A stretch of 64,000 nucleotides of DNA from Alphaproteobacteria bacterium (GTDB taxonomy: Bacteria > Pseudomonadota > Alphaproteobacteria > Rhizobiales > Devosiaceae): NCBI GenBank assembly GCA_018818925.1, contig JAHJQZ010000159.1, positions 62,001-126,000 on the forward strand. Direction: 5' to 3'. Below, one piece after another: positions 24,674 to 33,461 of this stretch. The stretch's first letter is position 1. Every line of letters begins with the position of its first letter. The position numbers and the translations under genes were made by a program. The notes beneath the pieces are model-generated. The model was not told where the DNA came from, ran no database searches, and saw only the letters and a program-made list of their open reading frames with translations.

Positions 24674-27600
24674 ATGAGTTCGAACGCGGGCACAAGGGTG
24701 AGTCCTGCACCGCCCATCGCCGGATCGACATATTGGCTGGCGCGCGCGGTGCGACTGGCCGTTTTGGCATGGATTGCCGCATTCCTGATCATGGCCCCGG
24801 CCGCCGCCCAGACGGTGCCCGTCGACAACGTCCGGCTGCAGGTCATCGCCGAGGAGGGCTACGGCCGGCTGGTGTTCGATTTTTACGAATCGCCGGACCT
24901 GCCCGAATACAAGGTCAGCTCCAAAAACGGCGTGCTGATCATCGCCTTTGCCAATCCCATTGCCATGAGGCTCACCGACATCCCGGCCGTCCTGCCGGAC
25001 TATGTCACCGTCGCCCGTCTCGACCCGGACCGGACCGGGCTGCGGCTCGGCCTCAAGGGCGCCTTCCGCATCAATACGCTCGTAGCCGGCGAGAAGCTGT
25101 TCGTCGACATCCTGCCGGCCGACTGGACCGGCATCCTGCCCGGCCTGCCCTCCGAGGTCATCGACGAACTGTCGCGGCGGGCCCGCGACGCCGCCGTCGA
25201 TGCGGAACGCCAGCGCAAGGCCGAACTGGTCGCTTCGGGCGAGCCGGAAGTGAAGCTCAGCGTCGGCCGCAACCCGACCTTCATCCGCCTGCAATTCGAC
25301 TGGAACCTCGACACCGGCGCCAAGTTCGCCTTCGAGCCGCCGCAGGCGCGGCTGCACTTCGCCCTGCCGGTGCCCCTCGACCTGTTCGATCTCAAGGCCA
25401 GTCTGCCAACCGAGATCGTATCGGTGGCAAGCGAGGTGACGCTCGACGGATCGGACCTGATCCTCACCTTTGCCGAGGGCGTCGAGCCGCGCTTTTATGA
25501 AAACACCAAGCGCCAATACGTCATCGACATCGACCTCCAGGACGGCCCCGAGGCGGTGGATATCTTCTCGCTTTTGCCGCAGGCGCAGGTCGTTGTGCCC
25601 GACAGCAGCGCCCAAACCGAGGCGGCGGTCAATTCCGACGACGTGTCGATGCCGCGTGAAACCCCGATTGTCCGGCCGGAGGTGACAACCATCGGCGCCA
25701 CGGTGCGCGTCGCTTTCCCCTTCGCCGTCAGGACGGCCGCCGCCGTGTTCCGGCGCGGCGACATCGTCTGGCTGTTCTTCGACACCGCCTCGACGATCGA
25801 ACAGCCGCCGGACATGAGCGCGCTCATGTCCGTGGCGGACAGTTTCGATGTCGTGCCCGCCAACGGCACCCAGATCGTGCGCATGCATCTGTCGCAGGAC
25901 CGGCTGGCGACGCTGGCGTCCGAGGGCCAGTCATGGGTGCTCTCGCTCGGCGACCTGCTGCTCTCGGCCGAGCAGCCGCTCAAGTTCACCCGCATCCAGG
26001 ACGCAAGCGGTGCCTTCTCGATGGAGGCCAACCTCGAAAATCCCGCCGCCGTGCACGAACTGCGCGACCCCGAGGTCGGCGACATGCTGTCGGTCGTCAC
26101 CGCCTATCCGCCGTCCCGCGCCGTTGTGCGCGCCCTGGATTTTGTCGATTTTTCCGCTTTGAAGACCGTGCACGGCCTTGCCATCAAGCCCAATCACGAC
26201 GAGGTCACGGTCGAGATCGCCGATGCCCAGACCGTCGTCATCGGCGCGGCGCGCGGGCTCATCGTTTCGGCGCCGCAGGGTGCCAATGCCCGCGACGCCC
26301 GGGCCGAAGCACAGGTGCGCGACGGCTATATCGATCTCAACGCCTATGTCGAACTCGACTTGGGCAATTTCACCCGGCGCCTCGAGGAAATGCAGCACCG
26401 CGCCGCTGACGCGGAACGCAAGCTGCACGATTCGGCCCGTCTTGATCTGGCGCGCTTCTATCTGGCCAACCAGATGGGCTATGAGGCCATTGGCGTCGTC
26501 GACTTCCTTGAAACCGAACTGGTCAACAAGCAGCTCGAATCCGAGCTCCGGCTGATCCGGGCGGCCGCCAATGTCGCGGCCGGCCGGCCCGAGGACGCGC
26601 TCGCGGACCTCAATGGCGAGGACATGTCCGCCGAGGTCGACGCCGTGATGTGGCGCACGATCGCCCGTGCCGATTCCCTCGATTTCGCCGGCGCCCGTGC
26701 CGACGCGCTCGCCTCCGAAGAGATTGTGTCGGCCTATCCGAACTGGGTGCAGACGGCTTTTCTGATGGCCGGGATACGCGCCGGTCTCGAGACCGGCGAC
26801 GACGAGCTGGTCGCGCGCCTGCTCGGCAAGATCGACACCGCAACCCTCGATACCGAGCAGCTCACCCGCTACGAGTTCTACTCGGGCCGGCTCGATGAAG
26901 CACAGGGCCGCTTCGACGAGGCGCTCGACACCTATGGGCAGGTGATCGCCGCGGATGTCCGCCCGACGCGTGCCGAGGCGATCTTCCAGACGCTGAAGCT
27001 TCTCGATCACATGAACCGGCTCGACGCCGTGCGCGCCGCCGAAACGCTGGCCGCCGAGGTCATGGTCTGGCGCGGCGGCGAGCTGGAAGCGGATATGATG
27101 ACGCTTCTGGCCGAGCTCTATTTCCGCACCCAGGATTTCCGCAACGCCTTCGAGACGGTGCATGCGGTGGCGCTCACCCACGCGCAAAGCCCGGAAGTGC
27201 AGCGCTTGCTCGAACAGGCGCGGCAGAATTTCGCCGACCTCTATCTCAACGGTCAGGCCGACGCGATGCAGCCGGTCGAGGCGCTGACGCTCTATTACGA
27301 CTATCGCGAATTCACCCCGCCCGGCGCCCGCGGCGATGAGATGGTGCGCAATCTGGCGCGGCGGCTGGTCAAGGTCGATCTGTTGAGCCAGGCGGCCGAA
27401 CTGCTCGACTATCAGATCAGCAATCGCCTCGAAGGCGCCGCCAAGGCACAGATCGCCGCCGACCTCGCCGTGATCGATATTGCCGACCGCAAGCCGGACA
27501 AGGCGCTCGAAGCGCTCAACATTTCACGCATGGCCGGTCTGCCGCCCTCGCTCGAACGCCAGCGCCGCGTCCTCGAGGCGCGGGCGCTGATCGATTCCGG

Positions 27601-28048
27601 CCGCGAGGATCTGGCGCTCGACCTGTTGGCGTCGATGGACGGACGCGATTCCGACCTGTTGCGCATCGATGCCCATTGGCGCTCCAAGCGCTACCAGGAC
27701 GCGGCCGAGCTGATCGAGCGGCTCTACTCGATCTCGAACGTCGCCCAGCCGATGACGCCGACGGCGCGCTCCAACATCGTGCGCGCCGCCGTCGGCTTCG
27801 TGCTCGCAAACGACCGCATCGGGCTGTCGCGCTTGCGGTCGAAATTCGGCGAGGCCATGGCGGAAACGCCGGAATGGCCACTGTTCGATTTCGTCACCGG
27901 CGAAGTCGAGGTGACCAGCAACGAATTCCGCAAAGTCGCAAAACAGGTCGCCGACATCGATTCCCTCGACGCCTTCCTCAAGTCCTACAGCGACATCTAC
28001 GCCGCGGACGGTTCGCTGGCGCCGTCGCGCGCCGCCGACAAGGGCTAG
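24674..28048 (+). CDS. Large exported helical-repeat (TPR-like) protein in flagellar cluster
   Basis: 1,124 residues. The start has a membrane/signal segment (about 20-46, VRLAVLAWIAAFLIMAPAAA) and then beta-rich AMIN-like modules (VRLQVIAEEGYGRLVFDFYE; VKLSVGRNPTFIRLQFDWNL). From about residue 560 it is helical with TPR-like repeats (ARFYLANQMGYEAIGVVDFL; FYSGRLDEAQGRFDEALDTY). Similar long proteins occur in flagellar loci of Hyphomicrobiales without a firm function. Placement after motE and a private CtrA box suggest a periplasmic motor or envelope role. The TAG stop opens a short sequence shared with the dispersed repeat. Confidence 0.8.
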   Translation: MSSNAGTRVSPAPPIAGSTYWLARAVRLAVLAWIAAFLIMAPAAAQTVPVDNVRLQVIAEEGYGRLVFDFYESPDLPEYKVSSKNGVLIIAFANPIAMRLTDIPAVLPDYVTVARLDPDRTGLRLGLKGAFRINTLVAGEKLFVDILPADWTGILPGLPSEVIDELSRRARDAAVDAERQRKAELVASGEPEVKLSVGRNPTFIRLQFDWNLDTGAKFAFEPPQARLHFALPVPLDLFDLKASLPTEIVSVASEVTLDGSDLILTFAEGVEPRFYENTKRQYVIDIDLQDGPEAVDIFSLLPQAQVVVPDSSAQTEAAVNSDDVSMPRETPIVRPEVTTIGATVRVAFPFAVRTAAAVFRRGDIVWLFFDTASTIEQPPDMSALMSVADSFDVVPANGTQIVRMHLSQDRLATLASEGQSWVLSLGDLLLSAEQPLKFTRIQDASGAFSMEANLENPAAVHELRDPEVGDMLSVVTAYPPSRAVVRALDFVDFSALKTVHGLAIKPNHDEVTVEIADAQTVVIGAARGLIVSAPQGANARDARAEAQVRDGYIDLNAYVELDLGNFTRRLEEMQHRAADAERKLHDSARLDLARFYLANQMGYEAIGVVDFLETELVNKQLESELRLIRAAANVAAGRPEDALADLNGEDMSAEVDAVMWRTIARADSLDFAGARADALASEEIVSAYPNWVQTAFLMAGIRAGLETGDDELVARLLGKIDTATLDTEQLTRYEFYSGRLDEAQGRFDEALDTYGQVIAADVRPTRAEAIFQTLKLLDHMNRLDAVRAAETLAAEVMVWRGGELEADMMTLLAELYFRTQDFRNAFETVHAVALTHAQSPEVQRLLEQARQNFADLYLNGQADAMQPVEALTLYYDYREFTPPGARGDEMVRNLARRLVKVDLLSQAAELLDYQISNRLEGAAKAQIAADLAVIDIADRKPDKALEALNISRMAGLPPSLERQRRVLEARALIDSGREDLALDLLASMDGRDSDLLRIDAHWRSKRYQDAAELIERLYSISNVAQPMTPTARSNIVRAAVGFVLANDRIGLSRLRSKFGEAMAETPEWPLFDFVTGEVEVTSNEFRKVAKQVADIDSLDAFLKSYSDIYAADGSLAPSRAADKG

Positions 28049-28137
28049 AGCATGCGTTTTTTATTCCATGAAAACGTGACACGACCGAGCGGGCCGTTTC
28101 CATCAATACATGAAACGCGCTGGCGAATGCCCCGTTT

Positions 28138-28869
28138 TCAGATCGCCACGAAGCTGTTGACCAGCGAGCCGGCGACGAGGTGCCAGCCGTCGACCAGAAC
28201 GAAAAAGATCAGCTTGAACGGCAGCGAGATGATGACCGGCGGCAGCATCATCATGCCCATCGACATCAGCACCGATGCCACCACCATGTCGATGACGATG
28301 AAGGGCAGGAACAACAGAAAGCCGATTTCGAAGGCCCGCCGCAATTCCGAAATCATGAAGGCCGGGATCATGATCTGCAGCGGCAGGTCGGCAATGGTCT
28401 CGGGCGGCGGTTCGCCCGACATGTCGATGAAGAGCTGCACGTCCTTGTCGCGGGTATTGGCCGCCATGAAGACATGGATCGGCCGCGCCGCCTCGGTGAA
28501 GGCCTCCTGGATTTCGATTTCGCCCGCCAGAAGCGGCGCGATGCCCTGGTCGTAGGATTGCTGCAGGGTCGGTCCCATGACGAAGACCGTCAGGAACAGC
28601 GCCAGCGACACCATCACCGCGTTGGGCGGCGCGGTCTGAAGGCCGATGGCGGTGCGCAACAGCGACAGCACCACCACGATGCGGGTGAAGCTCGTCACCA
28701 TCACCAGCACCGACGGCGCCAGCGACAGGATTGTGACCAGGGCTATGAGCTGCATGGCCCGCTCGGTCAGCGTCGCATCGTCGCCGAAATCGACGGAAAT
28801 GTCCTGCGCCAGTCCGGGCGTGGCAAAAAATAGCGCGACCAGGGCGAAGGCCAGCGCGCCGCCAAGCAC
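28138..28869 (-). CDS. fliP: Flagellar type III export gate protein FliP
   Basis: Core export-gate membrane protein. The GTG at 28869 gives 243 residues, the normal length, with an immediate signal sequence (LGGALAFALVALFFATPGLA). An ATG at 28977 would add 36 residues lying entirely within fliO, giving an unusual 95-base overlap. Family motifs: LVMVTSFTRIVVVLSLLRTA, PPNAVMVSLALFLTVFVMGP, MIPAFMISELRRAFEIGF and the C-terminal LIFFVLVDGWHLVAGSLV. Downstream partner of fliO. Confidence 0.96.
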   Translation of the reverse strand: MLGGALAFALVALFFATPGLAQDISVDFGDDATLTERAMQLIALVTILSLAPSVLVMVTSFTRIVVVLSLLRTAIGLQTAPPNAVMVSLALFLTVFVMGPTLQQSYDQGIAPLLAGEIEIQEAFTEAARPIHVFMAANTRDKDVQLFIDMSGEPPPETIADLPLQIMIPAFMISELRRAFEIGFLLFLPFIVIDMVVASVLMSMGMMMLPPVIISLPFKLIFFVLVDGWHLVAGSLVNSFVAI

Positions 28870-28882
28870 TGCGCGCCACGGT

Positions 28883-29620
28883 TCAGTTGTCCTTTTGCGC
28901 CTCGCGCGTGTCGTTGCCGTCGCGGTCAAAATGGGGCTCTTCACGAAAATCCGCGTGTTCGGAGCCGGCGCCGGCATCGTTCGGGACCGGGTCGGTATCG
29001 GATTGTTTATCTGAGTCGGCCGGTGGCGATGACGGACGTAGCGCGGGGCTGGGGATAAAGTCCGGCTCGCGCCGCTCGGTTTGCCGCAAGAGAGGCGAGT
29101 GGCGCATCGAGGAGCGCGTCGTCATGCCGGCGCCGCGCGCCGCCATGAGATCGGGCGGCAGATTGGTGCCGCGAACCCGCGCCGGCCCCGACGCGACGGC
29201 GGGTTGCGCCGGCTGGACCGGCGGGAGCGTCTGGGCGGACGGCGCCGGCGGCGGCGCCACGGGCTGGGTCTGGTGGGCCGCAGCTCCCGGCTGGCCCGGC
29301 TGCGGCGGACGCATCGGCCGCCCCAATGGCGGCCCGGTGAAGATACTGGTCTCGACGACCAGGTCCTGTGCCCCGCCGATCAGCAGCAGGTGTTCGACAT
29401 TGTCGCGCCTTATCAGCACAAGCTGGCGTTTCTGGTCGACCGGCGCGACGTCAACGACGCCGAGGCGCTTGGCCCGCCCGCGCGAGGCGCGGCCGGTGGC
29501 GTTGAACACCAGCTTGAGCGCCCAGACGCCGAGAATGATCAGGACCAAGACCACGACAAGGGCGACCAGAACGGTCACGACCGCGTTGTCGCCGCCGAAC
29601 AGGCTGAGAAGGGGACCCAT
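28883..29620 (-). CDS. fliO: FliO-family flagellar export protein with long cytoplasmic tail
   Basis: Bitopic protein that helps assemble the FliP/FliR gate. The start MGPLLSLFGGDNAVVTVLVA at 29620 has GGAG 9 bases upstream; an ATG 9 codons earlier has none. One membrane helix (about 12-38) precedes the small conserved FliO domain (RLGVVDVAPVDQKRQLVLIR, EHLLLIGGAQDLVVET). The remaining ~150 residues are Pro/Gln/Ala-rich and probably disordered. It diverges from flgB and lies upstream of fliP on the same transcript. Confidence 0.88.
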   Translation of the reverse strand: MGPLLSLFGGDNAVVTVLVALVVVLVLIILGVWALKLVFNATGRASRGRAKRLGVVDVAPVDQKRQLVLIRRDNVEHLLLIGGAQDLVVETSIFTGPPLGRPMRPPQPGQPGAAAHQTQPVAPPPAPSAQTLPPVQPAQPAVASGPARVRGTNLPPDLMAARGAGMTTRSSMRHSPLLRQTERREPDFIPSPALRPSSPPADSDKQSDTDPVPNDAGAGSEHADFREEPHFDRDGNDTREAQKDN

Positions 29621-29703
29621 GAAAAACTCCAAAACCGCGACCGGCATCGTCCAGTCAGGTCGTTTTTGCCTATCACATCGCGTGAAACCTGCAAAATGCG
29701 AGG

Positions 29704-29719
29704 CCCGGCGAGGTTTGCC
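29704..29719. promoter_or_regulatory. Degenerate CCCGGC palindrome copy (fliO side)
   Basis: CCCGGCGAGGTTTGCC matches the ends of CCCGGCAGAAATTGCC with a changed centre. It lies on the fliO side of the CtrA box at 29729. Confidence 0.3.
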
Positions 29720-29728
29720 TGCACTTTG

Positions 29729-29743
29729 TTAACGTCACGTTAA
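29729..29743. promoter_or_regulatory. CtrA box between fliO and flgB
   Basis: A perfect TTAA-CGTCACG-TTAA in the 213-base divergent region, about 90 bases before flgB and 109 before fliO. Confidence 0.65.
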
Positions 29744-29749
29744 CTATCA

Positions 29750-29766
29750 CCCGGCAGAAAATGCCC
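29750..29766. promoter_or_regulatory. CCCGGCAGA palindrome between fliO and flgB
   Basis: CCCGGCAGAAAATGCCC, six bases after the CtrA box, the same order and nearly the same spacing as at flgI/fliX. An inverted half-site TTGCCGGG follows at 29776. Confidence 0.55.
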
Positions 29767-29833
29767 ATAGCGAGATTGCCGGGTCGGAATCATTTGCCGG
29801 TCTGGCGCATATGGGCGCGGAAAGGAAGTTCGC

Positions 29834-30238
29834 ATGGGAATCCTGCAATTGTCCATGTTCAGCCTTTTGGCCGACAAGATGCGTTGGCACCAGGCGCGGC
29901 AGGGCGTTCTGGCGGAGAACGTCGCCAATGCCGAAACGCCGGGCTTCCAGGCCCGCGAGCTCAAGCCTTTCGACCTCGAGGTGCAAAAGAGCCGGGCCAG
30001 CCTGACCCCGCTCACCACTGCGGCGACGGAACCGGGCCATTTCAGCGTCTACAACGCCTCGAGCGCCGGTTATCCGACCACGACCGATTTCGGCTACGAG
30101 ATCACGCCGGAGGGCAATGGCGTCACGCTCGAGGAGCAGATGACCAAGGTCGCCGAGAACCAGCTCGACTACCAGACGGTGACCGCGCTTTACACGCGTT
30201 CGGTCGGCATCATCAAGACCGCGCTCGGCCGCGCCTGA
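29834..30238 (+). CDS. flgB: Flagellar proximal rod protein FlgB
   Basis: Rod subunit, 134 residues, built on the MS ring side. The rod signature is LAENVANAETPGFQARELKP and the C-terminus LDYQTVTALYTRSVGIIKTA is typical. AAAGGAAG lies before the ATG. It heads the rightward flgB-flgC-fliE-fliQ-fliR-flhB run, 17 bases before flgC, and shares a CtrA-box promoter region with fliO. Confidence 0.96.
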   Translation: MGILQLSMFSLLADKMRWHQARQGVLAENVANAETPGFQARELKPFDLEVQKSRASLTPLTTAATEPGHFSVYNASSAGYPTTTDFGYEITPEGNGVTLEEQMTKVAENQLDYQTVTALYTRSVGIIKTALGRA

Positions 30239-30255
30239 TCAGGGAGCAAAACGTC

Positions 30256-30669
30256 ATGTCCGATTTCGTCAAGTCGCTCGCCCTCGCCGCCTCGGGTCTC
30301 AATGCCCAGTCGGCGCGCATGCGCATCATCGCCGAAAACCTCGCCAATGCCGATTCGACCGGCAAGACGGCGGGGGAGGACCCGTATCGCCGGCGCATCC
30401 CGACCTTCGAATCGGTGTTCAACCGCGAACTCGAAGGCAGCGAGGTCAAGGTCGGGCGGGTCACCTACGACATGTCCGCCTTCGAACAGCGCTACGAACC
30501 CGGCCACCCGGCCGCCGACACCAATGGCTACGTGCTCTATCCCAACGTCAATTCGCTGATCGAGGCGATGGACATGCGCGAGGCCCAGCGCACCTACGAA
30601 GCCAATCTCAACGTCGTCACCTCGACCCGCCAGATGATCGGCCAGACCATCGACATTCTGAGGCGCTAG
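30256..30669 (+). CDS. flgC: Flagellar proximal rod protein FlgC
   Basis: Rod subunit, 137 residues. Start MSDFVKSLALAASGLNAQSA, preceded by AGGGAG. The signature AENLANADSTGKTAGEDPYRR and the FlgC-specific GYVLYPNVNSLIEAMDMREA are clear; it ends IGQTIDILRR. Its TAG stop is immediately followed by a dispersed repeat (30668-30764) that separates it from fliE by 124 bases, inside what is otherwise a compact operon. Confidence 0.96.
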   Translation: MSDFVKSLALAASGLNAQSARMRIIAENLANADSTGKTAGEDPYRRRIPTFESVFNRELEGSEVKVGRVTYDMSAFEQRYEPGHPAADTNGYVLYPNVNSLIEAMDMREAQRTYEANLNVVTSTRQMIGQTIDILRR

Positions 30670-30764
30670 AGCATCTTGCGCAAAAGCGGCAACCGGTTTT
30701 GCGCCTGAAACCACGCGACGACAACAAAACGAGTGGCGAAGCGGTTCGGGTTGAACGCCCGCCG
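30668..30764 (+). repeat. Dispersed intergenic repeat, copy A
   Basis: Begins AGAGCATC right after the flgC TAG stop, contains AACCGGTTTTGCGCC and GGCGAAGCGGTTC, and ends around TTGAACGCCCGCC. It shares both blocks, in the same order, with copies at 52281 and, inverted, at 57958. Confidence 0.6.
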
Positions 30765-30793
30765 CTCAAGCCGCAACGAGGGAGTGAACCGCC

Positions 30794-31123
30794 ATGGCCA
30801 TACCGTTTTCCGTCGCCAGCGCCGCCTATGGACAGACCCAGCGCCTCGTGCCCGACGCCAAGGGCCTGCTCAATCCCTCGAGCCTGACGAGCGCAGCCGG
30901 GCAGGGTCCCGATTTCGGCCAGCTCGTCTCCCAGAGCATCGAGGGCCTGGTCGAGGCCGGCAAGACCTCCGACACCCTGTCGACCGATTTCATCAACGGC
31001 AATGCCAATATCGTCGATGTCGTCACGGCAGTGTCGCAGACCGAGCTGGCCATCGACAGTCTCGTCGCCATTCGCGACCGCGTCATCTCCGCCTATGAGG
31101 AAATCATGCGGATGCCGATCTAG
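30794..31123 (+). CDS. fliE: Flagellar hook-basal body protein FliE
   Basis: 109 residues; FliE joins the MS ring/export gate to the rod. The first ~45 residues are variable; the conserved part is DFGQLVSQSIEGLVEAGKTS followed by NIVDVVTAVSQTELAIDSLV and ends AYEEIMRMPI, the usual FliE ending. GAGGGAG precedes the ATG. Downstream of flgBC, upstream of fliQ. Confidence 0.94.
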   Translation: MAIPFSVASAAYGQTQRLVPDAKGLLNPSSLTSAAGQGPDFGQLVSQSIEGLVEAGKTSDTLSTDFINGNANIVDVVTAVSQTELAIDSLVAIRDRVISAYEEIMRMPI

Positions 31124-31258
31124 CCGGAAGAACGCCCGCCCGGAAGGCCGGCCTTGCCGCGCGAAACAGGCGCTTTCCGGTTGGCAAACCACCGGCTGCA
31201 ATTGCGCCGGCGCACGGGGCACCGGACAATAACGCGACGATTCTGGGGAGAACCAACC

Positions 31259-31525
31259 ATGTCGGGCGCCGATATTCTCGACATTGCCGGTGACGCCATC
31301 TGGACCATGATCTTTCTGGCCGCGCCGATGATGATCATCGGCCTCGTGGTCGGCGTCGTCATCGCGCTGTTTCAGGCCCTGACCCAGATCCAGGAAATGA
31401 CCCTTGTCTTCGTGCCGAAGATTCTCGCCATTTTCGTCACCATGCTGCTCGCCCTGCCATTCATGGGCGCTACGATGAACGGCTTCATGACCCGACTGGT
31501 CGACAAGATCGTCACCGGGGGCTGA
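31259..31525 (+). CDS. fliQ: Flagellar export gate protein FliQ
   Basis: 88 residues, two membrane helices, the normal FliQ size. Start MSGADILDIAGDAIWTMIFL, preceded by GGGGAG. The conserved region VALFQALTQIQEMTLVFVPK appears here as IALFQALTQIQEMTLVFVPK. Part of the FliPQR export gate; fliR follows after 70 bases. Confidence 0.96.
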   Translation: MSGADILDIAGDAIWTMIFLAAPMMIIGLVVGVVIALFQALTQIQEMTLVFVPKILAIFVTMLLALPFMGATMNGFMTRLVDKIVTGG

Positions 31526-31595
31526 CAGGGATGGGAAGCGGAGCGCGGCGGTTTTTCGTCAAGGACGGCGCCGCTTTTGCCGGAAGGGGCGGCCA

Positions 31596-32369
31596 ATGAC
31601 CATCGCCATCGACTGGCTGCCCGAGGCCGCCTATCTCTACCTGATGGTCTTCGCCCGTGTCGGCGCCCTGATCATGCTGGTGCCGGTTTTCGGCGAGGGC
31701 TTCCTCAACACGCGGGTGCGGCTCGGCATCGCTTTGGCGCTGGCGCTCGTGCTCTATCCCATCGTGACCCCAGAACTGCCGGCCCAGCCCGGCGGCATGA
31801 TGGCGGCGATTGGCCTCTTGCTACACGAAATGGCCGTCGGTCTCATTCTCGGCGCCATCGCGCGGCTGATCGGCTCGGCGACGCAGGTTGCCGGCTCGAT
31901 CATCGCCTATCAGATCGGCCTCGGCTTCGCCCAGATCGCCGATCCCAGCCAGTCCGGGGTGCAGGGCGCCATCGTCGGCAATTTCCTCGGCCTTCTTGGC
32001 CTGGTCATGGTGCTCGCCACCGACCTGCACCACCTCGTCATCGCCGCCATCTACGACAGCTACATGGTCTATCCGCCGCAAACGCCGTTGATGTTCGCCG
32101 ATGCCTTCGAGCTGGCCTGGCAGGTGGCGGCCCAGAGCTTCGTGGTCGGCGTGCAGCTCGCCGCGCCCTTCATCATCTACGGCCTGATCTTCAACCTCGG
32201 GCTCGGCATCCTGAGCAAGCTCATGCCGCAGCTTCAGGTGTTCTTCATCGCCATGCCGGCCAGCATCAGCCTCGGCATGATCCTTCTGGCGCTGCTCGTC
32301 GCCTCGATCTCGGCCTGGTATCTCAACCATTTTTCGACCGAGATACGCATTCTGATGGGTCAGGGTTAG
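31596..32369 (+). CDS. fliR: Flagellar export gate protein FliR
   Basis: 257 residues, about six membrane helices, part of the FliPQR gate. Recognisable parts: FARVGALIMLVPVFGEGFLN, GLIFNLGLGILSKLMPQLQV, and FFIAMPASISLGMILLALLV. GGAAGGGG lies before the ATG. flhB begins 15 bases after its stop, the usual order. Confidence 0.96.
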   Translation: MTIAIDWLPEAAYLYLMVFARVGALIMLVPVFGEGFLNTRVRLGIALALALVLYPIVTPELPAQPGGMMAAIGLLLHEMAVGLILGAIARLIGSATQVAGSIIAYQIGLGFAQIADPSQSGVQGAIVGNFLGLLGLVMVLATDLHHLVIAAIYDSYMVYPPQTPLMFADAFELAWQVAAQSFVVGVQLAAPFIIYGLIFNLGLGILSKLMPQLQVFFIAMPASISLGMILLALLVASISAWYLNHFSTEIRILMGQG

Positions 32370-32384
32370 GAAAGCGGTCGCCAG

Positions 32385-33461
32385 ATGTCCGACGAACCCG
32401 ACAAGTCAGAAAAGACAGAAGACCCCTCGCAACGAAAACTCGAGGAAGCGCGGCGCAAGGGCGACGTCGCCAAGAGCCAGGAACTGACAACCTGGTTCAT
32501 GATGCTCGGCTCGACGCTTTTGTTCGCCATCATGGCGCCGGTGTCGAGCGCTGCGCTTGTCAACGAGCTCGTCCAGCTCATGAACAATGCCGGCGACATC
32601 GATCTCGAGGGTGGCGGATTCACCCTGTTCATCAACAATTTCGCCCTTGGCATGCTCGGTGTGGCGCTGCTGCCGCTGGTCTTTCTCGCCTTCTTCGCCA
32701 TTGCCGGCAATCTCGTCCAGCATGCGCCGCTTTTGTCGATCGAACCGATCAAGCCCAAGTTCAGCCGCATCTCGCCGATTGCCGGCGCCAAGCGGATGTT
32801 TTCCAGCGAGGCGCTGTTCAACTTCGTCAAGGGGCTGATGAAGATCACTGTCGTGTCGGTGGCGTTGCTCGTCGTCATCTGGCCCGAGATGTCGCGCCTC
32901 GATACCCTGATTACCGGCGATCTCGCCATGCTGATGCCGGTCTTCCTCGAACTGGCCCTCAAGGTGTTCGGCGTCGCCATCGCCATTGTCACCGTCATCG
33001 CCGGTGCCGACTTCGCCTACCAGCGCTGGAAATGGTGGGAGCGCCAGAAGATGACCGTCAAGGAGGTCAAGGACGAATACAAGCAGATGGAGGGCGATCC
33101 GCATGTCAAGCAGCGCATCCGCCAGATCCGCAACGAAAAGGCGCGCCAGCGCATGATGCAGGCCGTGCCCGAGGCGACCGTGGTGATCACCAACCCGACC
33201 CATTATGCCGTGGCGCTCAAATATGAACGCGGCATGCGGGCGCCGGTCTGCGTGGCCAAGGGCGCCGACCGCATCGCCCTCAGAATCCGCGAGATCGCCG
33301 GCGAAGCCGACGTGCCGATCGTCGAGAATCCGCCACTGGCGCGGGCGCTCTATGCGAGCGTCGACAACGACCAGTCCATTCCGGTCGAACATTTCAAGGC
33401 CGTCGCCGAGGTCGTCGGCTACGTTATGCGCCTGAAACAAAAGCACAGATGGCGCGCATGA
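32385..33461 (+). CDS. flhB: Flagellar export switch protein FlhB
   Basis: 358 residues: charged N-terminus (SEKTEDPSQRKLEEARRKGD), four membrane helices, then the cytoplasmic switch domain. The self-cleavage motif NPTH is at residues 270-273 (VITNPTHYAVALKYE); cleavage after the Asn changes export specificity from hook to filament subunits. Downstream helix VPIVENPPLARALYASVD is standard. Last recognised flagellar gene of the run; cckA follows after 155 bases on the same strand. Confidence 0.97.
   Translation: MSDEPDKSEKTEDPSQRKLEEARRKGDVAKSQELTTWFMMLGSTLLFAIMAPVSSAALVNELVQLMNNAGDIDLEGGGFTLFINNFALGMLGVALLPLVFLAFFAIAGNLVQHAPLLSIEPIKPKFSRISPIAGAKRMFSSEALFNFVKGLMKITVVSVALLVVIWPEMSRLDTLITGDLAMLMPVFLELALKVFGVAIAIVTVIAGADFAYQRWKWWERQKMTVKEVKDEYKQMEGDPHVKQRIRQIRNEKARQRMMQAVPEATVVITNPTHYAVALKYERGMRAPVCVAKGADRIALRIREIAGEADVPIVENPPLARALYASVDNDQSIPVEHFKAVAEVVGYVMRLKQKHRWRA

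Noticed and set aside
28046-28137. Fourth copy of the TAG-linked dispersed repeat
   Set aside because: Only the first ~12 bases (CTAGAGCATGCG) match; the ACCGGTTTT and GCGAAGCGG blocks are absent, so it is kept as a comment only.
13432-29766. Sigma-54 promoter reading of the CCCGGCAGAAATTGCC motif
   Set aside because: Sigma-54 sites need GG-N10-GC; here the spacing is GG-N8-GC, so a palindromic activator site fits better.
31577-33226. A 549-codon plus-strand frame over fliR and flhB
   Set aside because: It overlaps two clear membrane proteins in another frame and is Arg/His-rich.
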